A DNA stretch of 64,000 nt from Cercozoa sp. M6MM. Taxonomy: Eukaryota > Endomyxa: Ascetosporea. Both the position numbers and the translations under genes were made by a program. The DNA lies in assembly GCA_040357565.1 (NCBI GenBank), contig JBDODJ010000005.1. The stretch is one strand, 5' to 3'. Positions 22,001-35,485 of the stretch are shown piece by piece. Within the stretch, counting starts at the first letter, position 1. The number at the start of each line of letters is the position of its first letter. Under the pieces are notes generated by a model. That model worked only from the letters and a program-made list of their open reading frames with translations, made no database searches and was not told the origin of the DNA.

Positions 22001-23574
22001 TCTGTCCAGTGGGATGGCCACCTCCCTGCAGCACACGGTGGGATAAGGGGTAAAGGGGTAAAGGATAAAGGGAGGTAAGAGGGAGCATAGTACGACGAGT
22101 CAGTTAGTCCAAAAACGTGCGTGAAGAAGAACGGTAGACCGCCGACTGGGTAGGAAAGGAGTTTGGAGGGGGGTACAGTGAAAGGTAGAGGTTTACGTGC
22201 TTCATCGAACACGAGAACGACCGGGAAGCAGTCACGTGCCTGTATACAAAGACTTACCCCTCTCTCACCCCTTTTCCACTTACCATAGTCCGTACCTTAC
22301 TCCAGGAAGACACGGGCATGCCGAGTTGCCAGGCATCGTAGGCAGTAGGTGCCGGTAGACCGCTCACAGGGTCACCCGACCACTGCAGAGGAATCTCGAA
22401 CGAGTTCTGCTGCATCAGTTGCTTCAGTCGACTCACCGGTCTGCAGGCATGGGGGGCGAGGGTAAAGAGGTAGAGAGCTGAATGAGGTTAAAGAGAAAAG
22501 GCCAACATTTTCTTGTGCTCGTCGAGTTCATCGACGAGGAGCGCCGGATCGAGTTTCACAATGACACGCGATTTCGGCAGTCGCGCCAGCGATCGCCAGG
22601 TCGGTGTTTTCACTTGACCGTACCTGTTGGGTATATAAGGGGATCAGAGGTAGAGGTAAGGGAGAGGAAAGAAAATGTCTGTACGGCAGGATGGAGTTGC
22701 GACATGACAGGTTGTAGAACGTCTGCAATCGGCGAGCTTTCGCACTGCGGCCGAACTGATTGGCCCAGCACTCGACCACGTTGCTTTAATGAGACACAAG
22801 CACAGTCAATACTGTACCAACAGCACAAAGGTGCGCTGTACCTGAAGGGAGTGATGGAGTAGACTGGTGTCGCCTGTCCCGACTGTGCGAAGGAGCGCTG
22901 CATCATCTGCATCTCGTCATCGGAGCCACTCCACCTGTACAGGCGTTCCTTCCAATTCCAGTTCAAGCAACCTCCAATACTGACTTCTTAGTACCAAGAG
23001 GTCGACGCGACCTGGGCCGTTCCGACCCTGTCCTGTACAATGCGCGTTAGGCTGAACAAGATCCTCCGAGACATAATAACTACCCTACAGTACCTGCAAC
23101 AAAGGCGTAGCACGCAACGAACGTAGCGTTGGCAGCGCCAGCAGTCGCATGTTCTGCTTCTGGTTGTGCACGGTGAAGTGCGTCAACGTCGACTCATCCA
23201 ACTCATCGGCTTCCTGTGCCACAAGGTTCAACGCTGAACTTGAACAAGATAGCTCCACGAACTGAACTGAACTACCAAAGCGACGGTATCAACGACGACC
23301 GTGGATTCTGGTGCTCTATCGAAGCCGACGCTAAAGGAGACAGCAGCTGTGTCTACGTTGGCTGGTGCTAGGACGGCGTCTTGCGACAATACTCGAACGA
23401 TCTGTTCCATGGACAAAGTTTATCATCCGGAGGATTCAGATCATTGTCGAGAATGCAAACACCCACCTGTCCGGGAAGGTGCGTCAGTATTGTGTTTCTT
23501 GGTGTTTGCATCGAACTGCACACGTGCGCCACAGAGAGGAAAGCCAGCCATGCCAACGACACCGGCGGAGGCAT
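16099..23574 (-). CDS. Large polytopic membrane protein with cysteine-rich ectodomain
   Basis: Some thirty short exons on the minus strand. Translation starts with a signal peptide (MPPPVSLAWLAFLSVAHVCSS) at 23574. A long ectodomain without recognised domains extends to about 20400. It ends in a Cys-rich module (CDTCRPNSMC at about 20000, then GFWQRTSVSTPVHCMPAEAC, then CADGYKGLQCARCADGF near 19700), the GYWR...GYxGxxCxxC pattern of many protist surface receptors. About nine transmembrane helices follow, the first FVLRVLFVCALAVLFVAV at about 19500 and the last near 16850, with charged cytoplasmic loops between helices 3 and 4. The tail is acidic then Lys/Ser-rich and stops at 16099. I infer a surface receptor, channel or polycystin-like sensor; the family is not resolved. 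Uncertain points: the 100-N gap at 21811, a probable 28-base intron at 16709-16736, and several exon borders between 22500 and 23100. Confidence 0.6.
21811..21910. other. Assembly gap (100 N) beside a poly(C) run
   Basis: The gap is flanked by CCCCC on the left and about 20 C on the right, with G homopolymers just upstream. It falls in a probable intron of the polytopic protein gene. Confidence 0.95.
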
Positions 23575-23952
23575 CGTTTTGCTGACTTAGTGACTGAGTA
23601 ACGAGGGTACTCGTTCACAGATTGGTCGTTCTGGCAGCTCGAGTGGACGCCAGTGCTAAGTGCACGCAGCGAATGGTCATTCCTGGATTCGGGACTCGTG
23701 CCATGCCACGGCGTGGTTCTGGCGTGCTTCGCGTTTAGTTACGAGATCAATTCTTGGCGAAATTAGTGATCAATACATGCAATCTATCAATACCAGTATT
23801 AGCACTAAGGTTTAATCTGAATAAAACTGAAGTCTTTGCATTGCGTGTTTTTTTCCTCGGACAAACGCCAAAACATACAATATGTCGACATAGCTTGCAG
23901 CAAAGTTGCATTCCACTTTTCTTTCGAGCCGTCAGTTTGGGCATATCCGTAC
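23575..23952. other. Divergent intergenic region
   Basis: No coding exon was recognised. AT-rich at 23750-23900. It separates the divergent starts of the polytopic protein and the Gln-rich protein. Confidence 0.4.
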
Positions 23953-24400
23953 ATGAAACTCGCTCTGTTGGCGTGCGCATTCGTCGGCGTCACCAACTTG
24001 TGCGCTTTCTTTTTTTGAACAGCAATCCAATCAGATATTATCGATACTAGTCGTATTGCATCTTTCCAGGCCGACTGCAAATGGAAGTCGCTTCAACGGA
24101 AATCTCGGACCAGTGTACCACTCGCCGCCCATCCCGGACTGGCAATACGGGTATTCCTTCCCAGCGTCGGACTACACCGAGATGCATTGGGTGAGCGCGC
24201 CATTTGACACGTCTTTTTACTCCGGTCGATACCGTTCGGCAGCCGATCACCTCCCGACTGCGCCTGATTTTGTCCCGAAGCCTCAGCGGACATCGTACAC
24301 TCCTCATAACTCGCCGAAGCACAGTCTACAACGCTCGCAGTCGCACCCGTTGCAATTCGCACGTCAGGATTACCGCTTGCTTGAACAAAAACAACAGCAC

Positions 24401-24431
<31 letters not shown>

Positions 24432-25519
24432 CGCGACCAGTAAAGAAGGCAGACTTGCGTCTCGACTTGAGTCGAGTGCGACCTCTCAGCACCGGGAGTG
24501 CAGACAAGACCGAAGCAGTCAAAGCGGACCGACGCAGCACGAAACTGATCGATTCGTACCTCCACCACGATGAGGACGAGTTCCATGAAGAAGAAACCGA
24601 GAGCGACCTGATTCAGCGACGTGTCGAAACACATCACACTTCTTCAGTAATCTCCTTACACATTTGCGAAGAAGCATCTCAATGTCAGACACAACCTTGC
24701 TGCAGGAACTGATGCAACTTGAGGCTGCCACCACCGAGTTCTTGCTATCGTTTGCAGCGATATTCAACTCGTGGCGTCACAATCGGCAACTGCGAGGCTC
24801 TAGACCTGCTGGTACGTACCTGTGTCTATAGCTTTAATCCTATCTATACAGAGAGTGTTCTGCCAGCAGCCAACATTGCTGTCAGAAGCATTGAAGACCT
24901 CAAGCAACCTGCTCCACTGCCTCACGAACTGATGCTTTTGGTACAGACAAGTGCCATTTGTAGCTATGTTCTTCCACAACAACATGTGAACAACAGGCAT
25001 CTACCCTGTCGGCAGAGTGGAACGACCTTTTCGCCTTTGCGGTCGGCGAGGTCAAACGCGGCGCTGAAACCTCCACTCTCATCTCCCACTGTACCCTTCC
25101 TTAATGTAAAGTTTTATGGGGTCTGCATCTACAGTATTGTTCCCCAAGGTGAGTCGCAGTACACAGAACTCGAAACAGCGACGAAGTGGATCGAAGCCCA
25201 GCTGCGCAACGAAGCGATGTTCCCGCGCTTCCAGGCCGCGTTTCGCGACGAGCGCCTGCCGACACCACGTGAGCGTCTCGATACCTACCTGCAACAGTCA
25301 CAGGAACCGAAGTTTCAGCGCTTCATGCGCGTTCGGCAGATTGGCACCACTGGGTTCATCTCCTCACTTCCTGTCTTTCTCTGGGTCAGGTGTGAAGACA
25401 CTATGCATTTAGACAAACGGGGCAGCAGGTCGATGTCTCCCAATGTCCTGGCGTCGAGTCAGTTTCGACAAGCAAGATCACAACCGAAACAACTCCGCAG
25501 CCGCGTCGCCGCGCCATGA
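23953..25519 (+). CDS. Gln-rich protein with possible RhoGEF (DH)-like helical domain
   Basis: Six exons (23953-23999, 24070-24646, 24706-24811, 24852-24940, 24997-25090, 25149-25519) give 427 residues with consistent phases. The N-terminal third is low complexity, with a poly-Gln run (24391-24429) and a Ser/His/Arg-rich stretch. From about 24706 the product is helical (EFLLSFAAIFNSWRHNRQL, EWNDLFAFAVGEVKRGAE, ATKWIEAQLRNEAMFPRFQ, RERLDTYLQQ). The spacing is reminiscent of a Dbl-homology domain, but the conserved signature residues are weak, so RhoGEF is only a suggestion. The first exon (MKLALLACAFVGVTN) looks like a signal peptide, which sits oddly with a cytosolic exchange factor. If that exon is wrong, the first in-frame ATG is at 24182. 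Confidence 0.5.
24391..24429 (+). repeat. CAG/CAA repeat encoding poly-Gln
   Basis: Mixed CAG and CAA codons after a short HQ stretch give about ten Gln in a row within the Gln-rich protein. Confidence 0.85.
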
Positions 25520-25816
25520 CTGCTACCACAACGCAAGCTGCACAAAGCGCCGCTCCTGCCAGAGTACTCTTGCCTACCCGCTATCCAACCTCTGCCTATG
25601 CTATGTGCACGTGACAGGCACCGACAGGAAAATGCATTACAAGTACTCACAAAACCACTGCATCTCGCTAACTAACACCGGCATTTGTAGTTTCCGTCAG
25701 TTTTGGATAGATTTTGGAAAAGAAATGCGTCAAACTTTGATCCTGTTGTGAACCAGCATCAGTATAGCACCACAGAACTAAACCGGTTTGAGTGATTCGC
25801 GTCTTTAGTTTCAATT
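25520..25816. other. Short intergenic region
   Basis: About 300 bases between two plus-strand genes. An open frame covers 25443-25751 but lacks coding character and overlaps the end of the preceding gene. No feature could be supported. Confidence 0.4.
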
Positions 25817-30196
<4,380 letters not shown>

Positions 30197-31046
30197 ATTG
30201 TGCTCTCAAGCTGTCTCAACTACGCATGCAATGCACTGTCTGTACCAATCTCACATGCACAGACTCCACGAGAGTTTGCTACGTTGGGACGGTGTCACGA
30301 TTAACGACACGCCTCTTGCCTTGTGGTGAACTGTCGCTGATGGTTGGGTTGGGTACCGTACAGTCGAGTCGCGTCGAGTACAGGAGTCATACAATTAACT
30401 TTACGTTCAGTTATCGTACTGTTGCGAAACGATCTCCATCCGGTCAGTCAGGTCTGTCTGAGTCCTGACGCTCCGCGCGGCGGGAGAAACTCACTCAGGA
30501 CCCTTCGAGAGTGGTGTATTTGTCTGGTACCCTGACCTTCCGAGAGTGCTGCTAACCTCCTAACTCTGTGCTTGGTAGACTGACCTCGAAAGAGCATAGG
30601 TTGCTCCCTTCTTGAAAGGGACTGGAGGCTCTCTACTAACCAAGTAAAGCACCTCTCCAGGCTCCAGTCCTTGCACTCACGTAATCCCTTGTTGCTGTCT
30701 TCCCAGCACAGAGAGTCTTTCCGTCCCTCCTTCTCCTTCCTTCCTTCTTCAACTCCCGTCGGGCCTCTCTAGCTTCCCAACCAGGCTACCTTCGCCTTCC
30801 TGTTCGGTTCTTTGCCGACCCTAGCTTGGGGTAACTACATCTGACCTGACTACGTCTACTGACTCGAAGTACTTCATGCCGTTCAGGAGGAGTTTTTTGG
30901 TGACCTAATTGGACCCACTAAAGATACTCAGACGTGTGCACACACTACAAGGAAGCGCTAGAGCAGCCGAGTAGATCGATAAGCAGCACGCACCGACCTG
31001 ACGCGCAAGAAGCCGAAAGACGCCAGACAACCTCAGGTATACTCTA
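30197..31046. other. Intergenic region / probable 5' flank of the retrotransposon
   Basis: No coding exon was found. The stretch 30700-30800 is rich in CCTTCCTT-like pyrimidines. GGACTGGAG near 30620 and CTCCAGTCC near 30660 are inverted copies of 9 bases. The part nearest 31000 may be the untranslated leader of the LINE. Confidence 0.4.
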
Positions 31047-31099
31047 GTGGCATACCTGGGAAACATGGCACGCGCTGGGCTCCTAAGGGCTCGCGTGTC

Positions 31100-32077
31100 A
31101 TGGAAGACTTTTTGTTTGTGCTTGTTTGTGTGTTTTTCGGCTTCCCAACTTGTCATCAGATCATTGGCCTCACAGCCACCTCTGGCCTCACCGCCACCAC
31201 TGGTTTCACCACCAACTCTGGCTTCACCGCCACCACTGGTTTCACCACCAACTCTGGCCTCACCGCCACTACTGGTTTCACCACCAACGCTAGCCTCACC
31301 GCTGCACCTGGCTTAACCGCCTCCTTTCGGCCTGACGGCCCAACACGACCTTCGGGTCCATACTGGCGTATGCAAAATCGTCACCAATGGTTTCACCACC
31401 AAACGACTCCTTCGGGACTCCACCGTTGGTATTTCTACCAACCATGCCGGTTTAATACCCGCAAAGGCCTAACACCCAACGGCTTAACCGCCAACTTTCG
31501 CTTAATTGCCAACAACGGCCTCAGTGCCACCCCCCACTCTGGCCTCACCGCCACAACTGGTTTCACCACCAACTCTGGCTTCACCGCCACCACTGGTTTC
31601 ATCACCAACCCTGGCCTCACAGCCACCACTGGTTTCACCACCACCACTGGTTTCACCACCAACTCTGGCTTCACCGCCACCACTAGTTTCATCGTTAATT
31701 ATCATTGCTTTACGGCAAGGGCCAGTGCCAACGGACTTAGCGCCTCTTTCAACCATGCTCGCTTCAAAGCCAGCAAAGGCGCAACACCCAACCCCGGCCC
31801 CAGTCTGATCAATGCCACTTTGCGTGAACTCTGTTTGATACGCCCAACTAGGAGCTTCTGCGACCAAGCGGCGCGGAGATTCCGCCAACGACCCACCGAG
31901 TTCACAGTAACAATGACACAATCTAAACAACACCTTGATGAGCAACTAACGTCGCTTGCACCCACTAAAAACCAACGAATCTTTACACCAACCAGACGAG
32001 AACCCTATGGACCAAACCCGCCAACTAGGCACAACCTCCAAAACCACTACCGAAAATACACCCCAAGTGATGGTTAG
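31100..32077 (+). CDS. LINE first open frame with Thr/Gly minisatellite repeats
   Basis: An uninterrupted frame of 325 codons. It begins with a hydrophobic stretch (MEDFLFVLVCVFFGFPTC), followed by two clusters of a 12-residue repeat of the form TTGFTTNSGFTA, then a basic region ending SDG. It overlaps the endonuclease frame by about 120 bases in another frame. In many LINEs the first ORF is a nucleic-acid-binding protein; no zinc knuckle or RRM is visible here. The frame could be fortuitous, since the minisatellite is also open in a second frame. Confidence 0.4.
   Translation: MEDFLFVLVCVFFGFPTCHQIIGLTATSGLTATTGFTTNSGFTATTGFTTNSGLTATTGFTTNASLTAAPGLTASFRPDGPTRPSGPYWRMQNRHQWFHHQTTPSGLHRWYFYQPCRFNTRKGLTPNGLTANFRLIANNGLSATPHSGLTATTGFTTNSGFTATTGFITNPGLTATTGFTTTTGFTTNSGFTATTSFIVNYHCFTARASANGLSASFNHARFKASKGATPNPGPSLINATLRELCLIRPTRSFCDQAARRFRQRPTEFTVTMTQSKQHLDEQLTSLAPTKNQRIFTPTRREPYGPNPPTRHNLQNHYRKYTPSDG
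31166..31320 (+). repeat. 36-bp minisatellite, first cluster
   Basis: Units close to TGGTTTCACCACCAACTC plus GGCTTCACCGCCACCAC alternate about four times. Each 36-base unit is 12 codons. Confidence 0.85.
31536..31691 (+). repeat. 36-bp minisatellite, second cluster
   Basis: Same unit as the first cluster, about four copies, separated from it by some 215 bases of degenerate versions. Confidence 0.85.
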
Positions 32078-33945
32078 AATAGGAGAAAAACGAAACAGAG
32101 CCTTGGCTGATATACAAGGAGCAGAGAGCGTAAACAACCGCAATAAAAGAACAAGACACGCAGAAAATATCAGAGAAGAGAGAGACCACCCAAACGACGA
32201 GATCGAGATACCAGGTATGAGAGAGATTGGAATAGAAACCTATGAGAGTGATGACAACAATGACAACGATCGTCACATCGATGAGATAGTTATACCCGAC
32301 ATGAGAGAAATAGGCCTAGAAGCATACATGATAGAACAAGAGGAAATCCTGGAACCTGAGACAGGACAGAAAAGAATAAAGGAACTGTACGAACGCGCAG
32401 ACAAACGAGCTAAGCACAGGTGCACCGCAAGACGCACACTCAACGGGGCAATGATACAGCAGGCCTTCAGGCGGGCAAAGATCGGGGCCCTACAGAACCA
32501 CGCAGAAAGAAGTACGAAACTACACATCCTACACCAAAATGTGAACACCTTCAACAAGGAAAAACAACAGGAACTACTGAGCAGCATATACTGCCTGCAG
32601 CCCGAAGAAAGGCCGGACATCGTATGCTTAAGTGAAACCAGACACAACAACCCACCGCAAAGACTAAACGAATACGCACTGGTCGCCTCCATCGCGCCAA
32701 AACTATCCAAAGAAGACAACAAGACACTCCGAGAAGGCACACTGATATACAGCAAACACAAAGCACTGCTACACATTGTTGGTGTCTGGAACCCAGAAAC
32801 ATCCTCGTACATCCACCTAAGAGTGGGACAACATAAGAGAACGAGATTCCATCTATGGTACGCTTACATCCACCCAACCGACAGAAACTGCAAGGAACAA
32901 ATGCAGCAACTGACAACTGACTTCAAGGAATTCCACAGCAGAACACAGGAGCCTGGTCTCATTCTTGGCGACCTCAATGCAAAACACGCCAAGTGGTGTG
33001 CACATACCAGAGATCAAGCTGGATACTCCCAGGAACACGTAGACAACGGTACAGCGAGAACCACATCAGCGCGGGCGAACAAGCAAGGCATTGCCCTACA
33101 AGAAGCAATAGCTGAAAATGACTGGGAGATACTCAACAAGTACACCCCAACCCACAGTTACAGAGTCCGAGGAGAGGCAGAGGCCAAGCCCAGAACAACG
33201 ATAGACCTTGCGATAGCTGACAGTGTCATCTCAGCACAATCTACAATATCGGTCTACGATCACCTGCACTTCCTATACAGCGACCACCACGCTGTTATGG
33301 TCACAGTAGAACGAGCAGTGCGTAAACCAAAACACACCATACGGAGAAAGAACTACAAGAAGATAGATCTCCAAAAATACAAAGAACATGAATCGATTCG
33401 ACTGCTATCACAAGAGAGAGATGTGGACAACATCGAGCAAATCAATGACACAGTCGAAGACATTACCAAAGCCATGCAGGAAGCCATAGAAGAGGCAACA
33501 CCCACCAAAATAATCACCCAACACTCTTGCCTAGGCATATCGGTCGACTCGATAAAAATCAAGAGGAACACATATAGCACCATGAAACTCATTAAGGAAC
33601 TGAAAAACAAAAATGAAGATGCGTCTGAACTCGAAGCACTCCTCAAAAACATGAGAAAACAACTTAGACAAAGCCTTCGCATTGATAGACAAGCACTATG
33701 GCAGGAGAGAGTGGCCAGACTAAACGCACACACAACAATCGGGGAGACCACTCGACTACTGAGAAACATCAATGACAGAGAAACAAATGGCGCTACCAGA
33801 GCCTCAACAATTGAGGGTGCCTCAGAAGACAAAGCCATCGCAGAGACCTTCGCAGAACACTTACAAAAGAAAACCACACTAGACTGGTCCCAATTTGCAA
33901 TGAACAATGAAGTACTCGGAGAGAACAGATTTGCACAACAACACC
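31956..33945 (+). CDS. LINE ORF2, endonuclease/exonuclease/phosphatase domain, 3' end lost in gap
   Basis: Open from 31956 into the gap at 33946, about 663 codons. After a charged, Arg/Glu-rich N-terminal region the endonuclease (EEP) motifs appear in order: HQNVN (about residue 192), SETR (225), GDLNAKH (337), then TIDLAIAD and YSDHHAV (441). These match the Asn, Glu, Asp-Asn and Ser-Asp-His residues of APE-type LINE endonucleases, which nick target DNA for target-primed reverse transcription. A helical linker follows (KALWQERVARLN-like). The reverse transcriptase expected next is not present in the window, so activity of this copy cannot be judged. Confidence 0.85.
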
Positions 33946-34045
33946 NNNNNNNNNNNNNNNNNNNNNNNNNNNNNNNNNNNNNNNNNNNNNNNNNNNNNNN
34001 NNNNNNNNNNNNNNNNNNNNNNNNNNNNNNNNNNNNNNNNNNNNN
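33946..34045. other. Assembly gap (100 N) between the LINE and the RhoGAP gene
   Basis: Left flank is LINE ORF2, right flank is a pyrimidine-rich intron end followed by an exon. The missing reverse transcriptase, LINE 3' end and RhoGAP 5' exons would all have to lie here, so the real gap is probably several kilobases, or the join is wrong. Confidence 0.95.
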
Positions 34046-34076
34046 GCCAGCCTTACCCTCTTACCCCACCCCCCAG

Positions 34077-35088
34077 CCGGAGTGGCGCAACGTGTTCTCA
34101 TCGCTCGAGGACGCCATGGCGATCGACGAGGAACAGCGGCAAACTGAGGCGGTATTTACAGTGTCTGATCGATCATTCTGATCATTGGTGATCGATAGTG
34201 ATCGTAAGTGATCGATCAGTGATCTCTGTCTGTAGTCGGCCGGTGGACCGCCGCGACTCAGTTTCGCCGAGACGCGCGAGGAGCGCCGCGTGCCTCGCAT
34301 CGTGACGGTTTCCCCCCCCCCCCCCGGCCCCCTCTGACCCCCTGTTACGGTGTATGTGACGCAGAGTCTGACCAGGCGGATCCGCGAGCTGGACGGCTTC
34401 CGCGCGGAAGGTATCTTCCGGCTCAGCGCGGGCGCCGATGACCTGGCGCAGCTGCGGACGCAACTCGTCGGCGGCGACTACCGCATCGAGCGCGCCAAAG
34501 GCGGCAACGATCCCATCGTGGTACTCTCTCTTAATTCAATTTGCACCGTTAACAGAAATTAGCACCCTTAATTGAGTGCGCACCCTTAACTGAATGTGTA
34601 TGATGTAGCCAGCGGCAATGCTGAAGGAGTGGCTGCGTGGACTGCGCGAACCGCTGATTCCGTTCAGTCAGTACGATTTCTGCATCGAGCGCGCCAAAAA
34701 CAAGGTGCGGCTGTTGTACCCTCTTCCCTTACCACCCTTACCTTACCCCCCCCCCCGTAGGACCTAACGGCCGGCCGGATCCTCAAGCTGATGGCGAAGC
34801 TCCCGGAAAGCAATCGAGCGCTGCTGGAGTACCTGATCAAGATGCTGCAGGAGGCCTCGCAGGAGGAGTACGTCGTCACCTCCAAGATGACGCTGCCCAA
34901 TTTGGCCATTGTGTTCTCGCCATCCTTCCTGCGCTCGCCCAACGACGACCCGGCCCTCGCCATCATGAACACCAAGTTCGGTAGTCTACCCTCCTGTCCC
35001 TATCTATCTGTGTACCACCCCCCCCCCCGTAGAGACCGAGTTCGTCATTGCTCTCGTCAAAAACTGCACCTACTCCAGCACCGGGTAG
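34077..35088 (+). CDS. RhoGAP-domain protein, 5' end missing
   Basis: About six exons remain, the first opening at 34077 after a CCCCAG acceptor and the stop at 35086. The RhoGAP domain fills the fragment. RIRELDGFRAEGIFRLS carries the arginine finger (EGIFR). KEWLRGLREPLIP is the second block. LPNLAIVFSPSFLR is the third, with the Asn that contacts the GTPase. It would stimulate GTP hydrolysis by Rho, Rac or Cdc42-like GTPases at actin or membrane sites. Almost no residues follow the domain (KNCTYSSTG), so it is the C-terminal end. Upstream domains are lost in the gap. Introns contain CCCTTACC-type runs and poly(C). Confidence 0.85.
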
Positions 35089-35485
35089 TCCCAGTTCCAG
35101 TTCGCGCCTCGACCGAGACCCGCTGCGCCAGTTAGTAAACGTTGCGTCGGCTATACATTCGATCGCATACGATAGCGCAACAATGTAAGTTTCAATTTTG
35201 CAAAGTACAGTGACAACAATCCTACTGGTATACGATACATTACTAACCACCAAAGCTGCCACGCCAGTCGAGTGGTTACCGTCGGGGTTTCAAGGCAACG
35301 ACCCGACCCGACCCGACCCGACCAGGACTCAGGCGCCACGTGCGATGGGAGGCCGAAGGACCACACCTTAGCGTCGTCGCGGAGGCGGCGGGCCACCGAC
35401 GCGTCTGCTTGGGGCTATTGATACAATGAATAAAATCAAGTAGCAGACGGCTCCGCCTCCAGATTTTGGTCATCGAGTTTTAAAA
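35089..35485. other. Convergent 3' intergenic region with CCCGA pentamer run
   Basis: Between two convergent genes. A short tandem of CGACC/CCCGA pentamers lies at about 35299-35323. No gene was recognised. Confidence 0.5.

Larger units (their letters stand above)
31047..33945 (+). mobile_element. LINE-type (non-LTR) retrotransposon, incomplete
   Basis: Two overlapping open frames, the second with an apurinic-like endonuclease domain, define a non-LTR element. Base use changes sharply: the second frame is A-rich with few introns, unlike the GC-balanced, intron-dense neighbours. The element runs into a 100-N gap before any reverse transcriptase motif, and host RhoGAP sequence begins right after the gap. 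Its 5' boundary is not marked by a duplication I can see. Confidence 0.8.
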
